Assembly (NCBI GenBank): GCA_039588915.1
Contig: JBDGYV010000020.1
Span: 1-33,584 of the forward strand
Source of the DNA: CAMYLR01 sp039588915
Lineage (GTDB): Bacteria; Gemmatimonadota; Gemmatimonadetes; JACCXV01; JAHWKZ01
Direction: 5' to 3'
Length of the DNA: 33,584 bases
The position numbers and the translations under genes were made by a program. The number at the start of each line of letters is the position of its first letter. Position 1 is the first letter of the stretch. Below the pieces are notes generated by a model. That model searched no databases and was not told the origin of the DNA. It worked only from the letters and a program-made list of their open reading frames with translations. Positions 30,446 through 33,584 of this stretch are shown one piece after another.

Positions 30446-30489
30446 GTCCACCCGCAGCGCGTCGAGATCAAGGACGGGAACGGTACAAC

Positions 30490-31791
30490 ATGCGGCCCGC
30501 TGAGGGCACTTGCCAAGTCGTCGTCGGCGCCCAATGGGGCGACGAAGGGAAGGGGAAGATCGTCGACGTGCTCGCCGAGCAGGCCGATGTCGTGGCCCGC
30601 TATCAAGGCGGTGCGAACGCGGGTCACACGGTGGTCGTTGACGGCGAAGAATTCGTCCTGCATCAGGTGCCATCGGGCGTTCTCCACCCTGGAAAACAGT
30701 GTCTGCTAGGCAATGGTGTGGTGCTCGATCTGGAAGCGTTCTTTGGGGAGCTCGATTCGCTCGAAGCGCGCGGCGTCGATACTGCGGGTCGAGTGTGGAT
30801 ATCCAACCGCGCCCACCTGCTACTGCCCTATCACAAAGCGCTCGACAAGGCAGCCGAGGGTAACCGCGGCCAGACAGCTATCGGCACGACGGGCCGCGGC
30901 ATAGGGCCCGCGTATGAGGACAAGATCGCTCGCGTTGGGATTCGGGTCGCCGACGTGCTGGACCCCGATCGCTTGCGCGAACGGGTCGACGCCAACGTTG
31001 AGATCAAGCAAGGATGGTTGGAGCGACTCGGCAGCGACGAACGGCTGGACGGCCAGCAGGTCTTCGACCTCATCATGCGTTTTCGAGATCAACTCGTTGA
31101 ACGGGCAACCGACATTTCTCAACAGGTGGCGCGTGATCTCGCTGCCGGTCGTTGGGTCTTGCTTGAAGGCGCTCAGGGTTCGCAGCTTGACATCGATCAT
31201 GGCACCTATCCATACGTGACGTCTTCGAGCACGACGGCCGGCGGCGCAGCGACCGGAATCGGTCTTGGTCCCAAGTACATCGACCAGATCCTCGGAGTGG
31301 TCAAGGCGTATACCACGCGGGTCGGCAATGGTCCGCTGCCAACTGAGGTAGAAAGCCCGGTGCAGGAGGTACTGCGGGAAGCGGGCGGCGAATACGGCGC
31401 GACCACCGGTCGGGCGCGGCGTTGTGGCTGGTTCGATGCGGTGGTCGTCCGCTACGCCGCTCGGGTAAACAGCTTGACGGAGCTGGCGGTGACGAAGCTC
31501 GATGTGCTCGATGGTTTTGAATCGATTCCGCTGTGCACCGGTTACCGCGTGGCCGATATCGACGGCGGCGGCGAGCTAGCTGAGTTTCCAGCCAATCTCG
31601 CCTTGCTCGACCGATGTGATCCCGTCTATGAGGAGCATCCAGGGTGGAGCACGCCGACGGGAGAGGCGCGAAGTTGGAGCGATCTCCCGGCCCAGGCACG
31701 GCAGTACCTAGAGCGGATCGAGGCGCTAGTTGGCGTTCCGATCACCTGCGTATCGGTCGGCCAGGCGCGCAGGCAGGTACTGAAGCGGTAG
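30490..31791 (+). CDS. purA: Adenylosuccinate synthetase
   Basis: This 433-residue GTP-dependent enzyme joins IMP and aspartate to form adenylosuccinate in AMP synthesis. The P-loop-like VVGAQWGDEGKGKIVDVLAE (GDEGKGK at residues 17-23) is diagnostic. The catalytic histidine lies in RYQGGANAGHTVVVDG, the IMP loop in QTAIGTTGRGIGPAYEDK, the aspartate loop in TTGRARRCGWFDAV and the guanine site in AVTKLDVLDG. Length is standard. The ATG at 30490 has only a distant AAGGACGGGA upstream. A terminator-like hairpin sits in its leader, suggesting possible attenuation. It ends 26 bases from the convergent pckA stop. Confidence 0.97.
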   Translation: MRPAEGTCQVVVGAQWGDEGKGKIVDVLAEQADVVARYQGGANAGHTVVVDGEEFVLHQVPSGVLHPGKQCLLGNGVVLDLEAFFGELDSLEARGVDTAGRVWISNRAHLLLPYHKALDKAAEGNRGQTAIGTTGRGIGPAYEDKIARVGIRVADVLDPDRLRERVDANVEIKQGWLERLGSDERLDGQQVFDLIMRFRDQLVERATDISQQVARDLAAGRWVLLEGAQGSQLDIDHGTYPYVTSSSTTAGGAATGIGLGPKYIDQILGVVKAYTTRVGNGPLPTEVESPVQEVLREAGGEYGATTGRARRCGWFDAVVVRYAARVNSLTELAVTKLDVLDGFESIPLCTGYRVADIDGGGELAEFPANLALLDRCDPVYEEHPGWSTPTGEARSWSDLPAQARQYLERIEALVGVPITCVSVGQARRQVLKR

Positions 31792-31817
31792 GGTTTGCCC
31801 TCGCGGAAGCTCCGCTG

Positions 31818-33395
31818 TTACGCCACTGGGCCAGCGGCGGAGATGGTCGTAGGAATCTCGAACTTGGCGAAGTTCTCACGAAAGCGCCGGGCGAGATCGG
31901 CCGCCTTGGCATCGTACGCTTCGGGGTCACCCCACGTCATTCTGGGGTCGAGTACATCGGTCGGAACCCCTGGGCACGCCTTGGGCACGGCAACGCCAAA
32001 AACCGGATGTGGCGTGCACTCCACGCTTCGCAGGTCACCGTTCAGCGCGGCGGTGACCATCGCCCGCGTGTAGTCGAGATCCATCCGCTTTCCTTCTCCG
32101 TACGGCCCGCCGGTCCACCCGGTATTGACGAGATAGACGGCGGCGTCGTGGCGATCGATCTGCTTCCCAAGCATCTCGGCGTAGCGGATTGGTGGCAGCG
32201 GCAGGAACGGCGCCCCAAAACAAGCCGAAAACGTGGTCGTGGGTTCGGTCACCCCGGCCTCGGTCCCGGCGACCTTGGCCGTGTAACCGGAGACGAAATG
32301 ATACATCGCTTGTTCCGCGGTCAGTTGTGAGACGGGTGGAAGCACGCCAAACGCATCTGCGGTGAGAAAGATCACTGTGTTTGGATGCGCGCCGACTCCC
32401 GGAATCGCTGCGCCGGGGATAAAGTCCACCGGGTACGCGGCGCGGGTGTTCTCGGTGATTGCGTCATCGTCATAGTCGACGGTGCGAGCTGATTCGTCGA
32501 TCACCACGTTCTCGAGCACGGTCCCAAAACGGATCGCCGCCCAGATCTGCGGTTCCTTTTCCTCTGATAGTCGAATGCACTTGGCGTAGCATCCGCCCTC
32601 GAAGTTGAATACGCCATTATCCGACCAGCCGTGCTCGTCGTCTCCGATGAGAGTCCGATCGGGGTCCGCTGAGAGCGTGGTCTTTCCGGTTCCAGACAGG
32701 CCAAAGAACAACGCCACATCGCCATCCGCGCCGATGTTGGCCGAGCAATGCATCGGCAACACGTCCCGTTTCGGCATGAGGTAGTTCATCACCGTGAAAA
32801 TCGACTTCTTCATCTCGCCGGCATAGTGCGTTCCACCGATCAGGACGAGACGCTTCCTGAACGAAAGCAGTACGAATGCTTCGTCGGGGGTCCCATCGAC
32901 GGAAGGTTCGGCGGTCAGGTTGGGCGCGTGGAGGATCGTGAATCCCGGATCGTGGGTCTCGAGCTCGGTTGCTAGAGGTCGAAGGAAAAGCTGGTGGACG
33001 AAGAGGTTGTGCCACGCGTACTCGTTCACGATTCGGACCGGTAGCCGGTATTGCGGATCGGCACCGGCGAACCCGTCGAACACATAGATCGGGCGTTCCG
33101 ACAAATAGGCGGCCACTTTTTGATGCAGACGATCAAACGCTTCCGGCTCGAGCTTCTGATTGATCGGGCCCCACCAGATCTCGTCATGAACCTCGGCTTC
33201 GTCGGCGATCGCTTTGGCGTTGGGAGAACGACCGGTCCGATTGCCGGTTACGGTGCGCAGCGCCCCAGACTCGACGAGCACGCCTTCTCCTTTGAGCAGG
33301 CTGTGCTCGATGAGCTGTGATACTGAGAGGTTGTTGAACACGTCGCCGGTCGGGGTGAGACCGACTCGCTCTAGATCGGGAGTGGTCTTGACCAT
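31818..33395 (-). CDS. pckA: Phosphoenolpyruvate carboxykinase (ATP)
   Basis: This 525-residue gluconeogenic enzyme converts oxaloacetate and ATP to phosphoenolpyruvate, CO2 and ADP. The kinase-1a loop GLSGTGKTTLSADPDRTLIG is clear, as are NRTGRSPNAKAIADE, the metal and oxaloacetate segment LIGGTHYAGEMKKSIFTVMN with its lysine and histidine, and FNFEGGCYAKCIRLSEEKEP. A C-terminal NTGWTGGPYGEGKRMDLDYT segment is also typical of the ATP-dependent type. The frame stays open to 33485, into the tRNA gene, so an internal start is needed. ATG 33395 (MVKTTPDLERVGLTPTGDV) fits the normal N-terminus of this subgroup, and ATG 33419 is an alternative. No strong ribosome-binding site is seen before either. 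Confidence 0.96.
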   Translation of the reverse strand: MVKTTPDLERVGLTPTGDVFNNLSVSQLIEHSLLKGEGVLVESGALRTVTGNRTGRSPNAKAIADEAEVHDEIWWGPINQKLEPEAFDRLHQKVAAYLSERPIYVFDGFAGADPQYRLPVRIVNEYAWHNLFVHQLFLRPLATELETHDPGFTILHAPNLTAEPSVDGTPDEAFVLLSFRKRLVLIGGTHYAGEMKKSIFTVMNYLMPKRDVLPMHCSANIGADGDVALFFGLSGTGKTTLSADPDRTLIGDDEHGWSDNGVFNFEGGCYAKCIRLSEEKEPQIWAAIRFGTVLENVVIDESARTVDYDDDAITENTRAAYPVDFIPGAAIPGVGAHPNTVIFLTADAFGVLPPVSQLTAEQAMYHFVSGYTAKVAGTEAGVTEPTTTFSACFGAPFLPLPPIRYAEMLGKQIDRHDAAVYLVNTGWTGGPYGEGKRMDLDYTRAMVTAALNGDLRSVECTPHPVFGVAVPKACPGVPTDVLDPRMTWGDPEAYDAKAADLARRFRENFAKFEIPTTISAAGPVA

Positions 33396-33470
33396 GGCGA
33401 GATGATAAGACAAGCCCATGGCACGGGCCACTTCGTTGCCCGGGCCCACGTCGGGCCGTACCTTGCTCCC

Positions 33471-33546
33471 GGGCCTGTAACTCAATTGGTAGAGTATCGG
33501 CCTTTTAAGCCGAGAGTTGTGGGTTCGAGTCCCACCGGGCCCACCA
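33471..33546 (+). tRNA. tRNA-Lys (anticodon TTT)
   Basis: The 76-base cloverleaf is complete. The acceptor stem is GGGCCTG paired with CGGGCCC, including one T-G pair. The D-arm is CTCAATTGGTAGAG. The anticodon stem TCGGC/GCCGA encloses the loop CTTTTAA with TTT at 33504-33506. The T-arm is GTGGG TTCGAGT CCCAC. The 3' CCA is encoded. It is divergent from pckA. The remaining 38 bases to the window end hold nothing recognisable. Confidence 0.97.
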
Positions 33547-33584
33547 ATTCCAACGACATAATACGTAACAACTTGTGCTGCGCG

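Noticed and set aside
31803..31815. GCGGA/TCCGC hairpin between purA and pckA
   Set aside because: The stem has only five pairs, a three-base loop and no U-run on either side, so it is too weak to call a terminator.
33396..33485. N-terminal extension of pckA
   Set aside because: It would place the start inside the tRNA-Lys gene, and the extra residues do not belong to the carboxykinase family.

Overview
The window is one high-GC, densely packed bacterial chromosome segment. Proteins with lipobox signal peptides, two LpxL/HtrB-type acyltransferases, a MltD-like lytic transglycosylase and a secreted AmiC-type amidase point to a diderm. GWxTD, DUF1028 and DUF885 proteins, type-1 c-di-GMP signalling and the gene mix fit Gemmatimonadota best by family knowledge. 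Acidobacteriota or a related candidate phylum cannot be excluded, because no rRNA or ribosomal marker is present. No CRISPR array, insertion sequence or phage module is visible.

Left part (1-3396): a minus-strand operon reads TPR protein, lipoprotein, paralogous lipoprotein, second TPR protein (cut by the window edge). Its leader contains a clear type-1 cyclic-di-GMP riboswitch (GEMM-I, 2905-2996), and a short 3' relic of an EAL-domain phosphodiesterase gene lies upstream. This is the most unusual part of the window: a second-messenger RNA controlling a TPR/surface-lipoprotein cluster of unknown function.

Middle part (3397-17352): cell-wall amidase, DUF1028 protein, glycyl-tRNA synthetase, pterin-4a-carbinolamine dehydratase, DUF885 protein, then a convergent GWxTD protein, a lytic transglycosylase, and a tightly coupled operon moeA - DHH phosphoesterase - deoxyhypusine-synthase-like protein - HIRAN protein. 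That operon ends at a strong bidirectional terminator facing a small heat-shock protein gene.

Right part (17353-33584): a hypothetical protein, two tandem LpxL-like acyltransferases, a class IV aminotransferase divergent from an M50 site-2 protease, a KS-alpha-like ketosynthase, ThiF/MoeB protein - nuclease - orphan histidine kinase, a small hypothetical protein, MgtC family protein - DapA-like aldolase - Nif3 family protein (overlapping), a Ca2+/H+ exchanger, purA with a terminator-like hairpin in its leader, pckA (ATP-type) and tRNA-Lys(TTT). Most of this is ordinary core or housekeeping content. Many start/stop overlaps (GTGA, ATGA, TGATG) indicate translational coupling.
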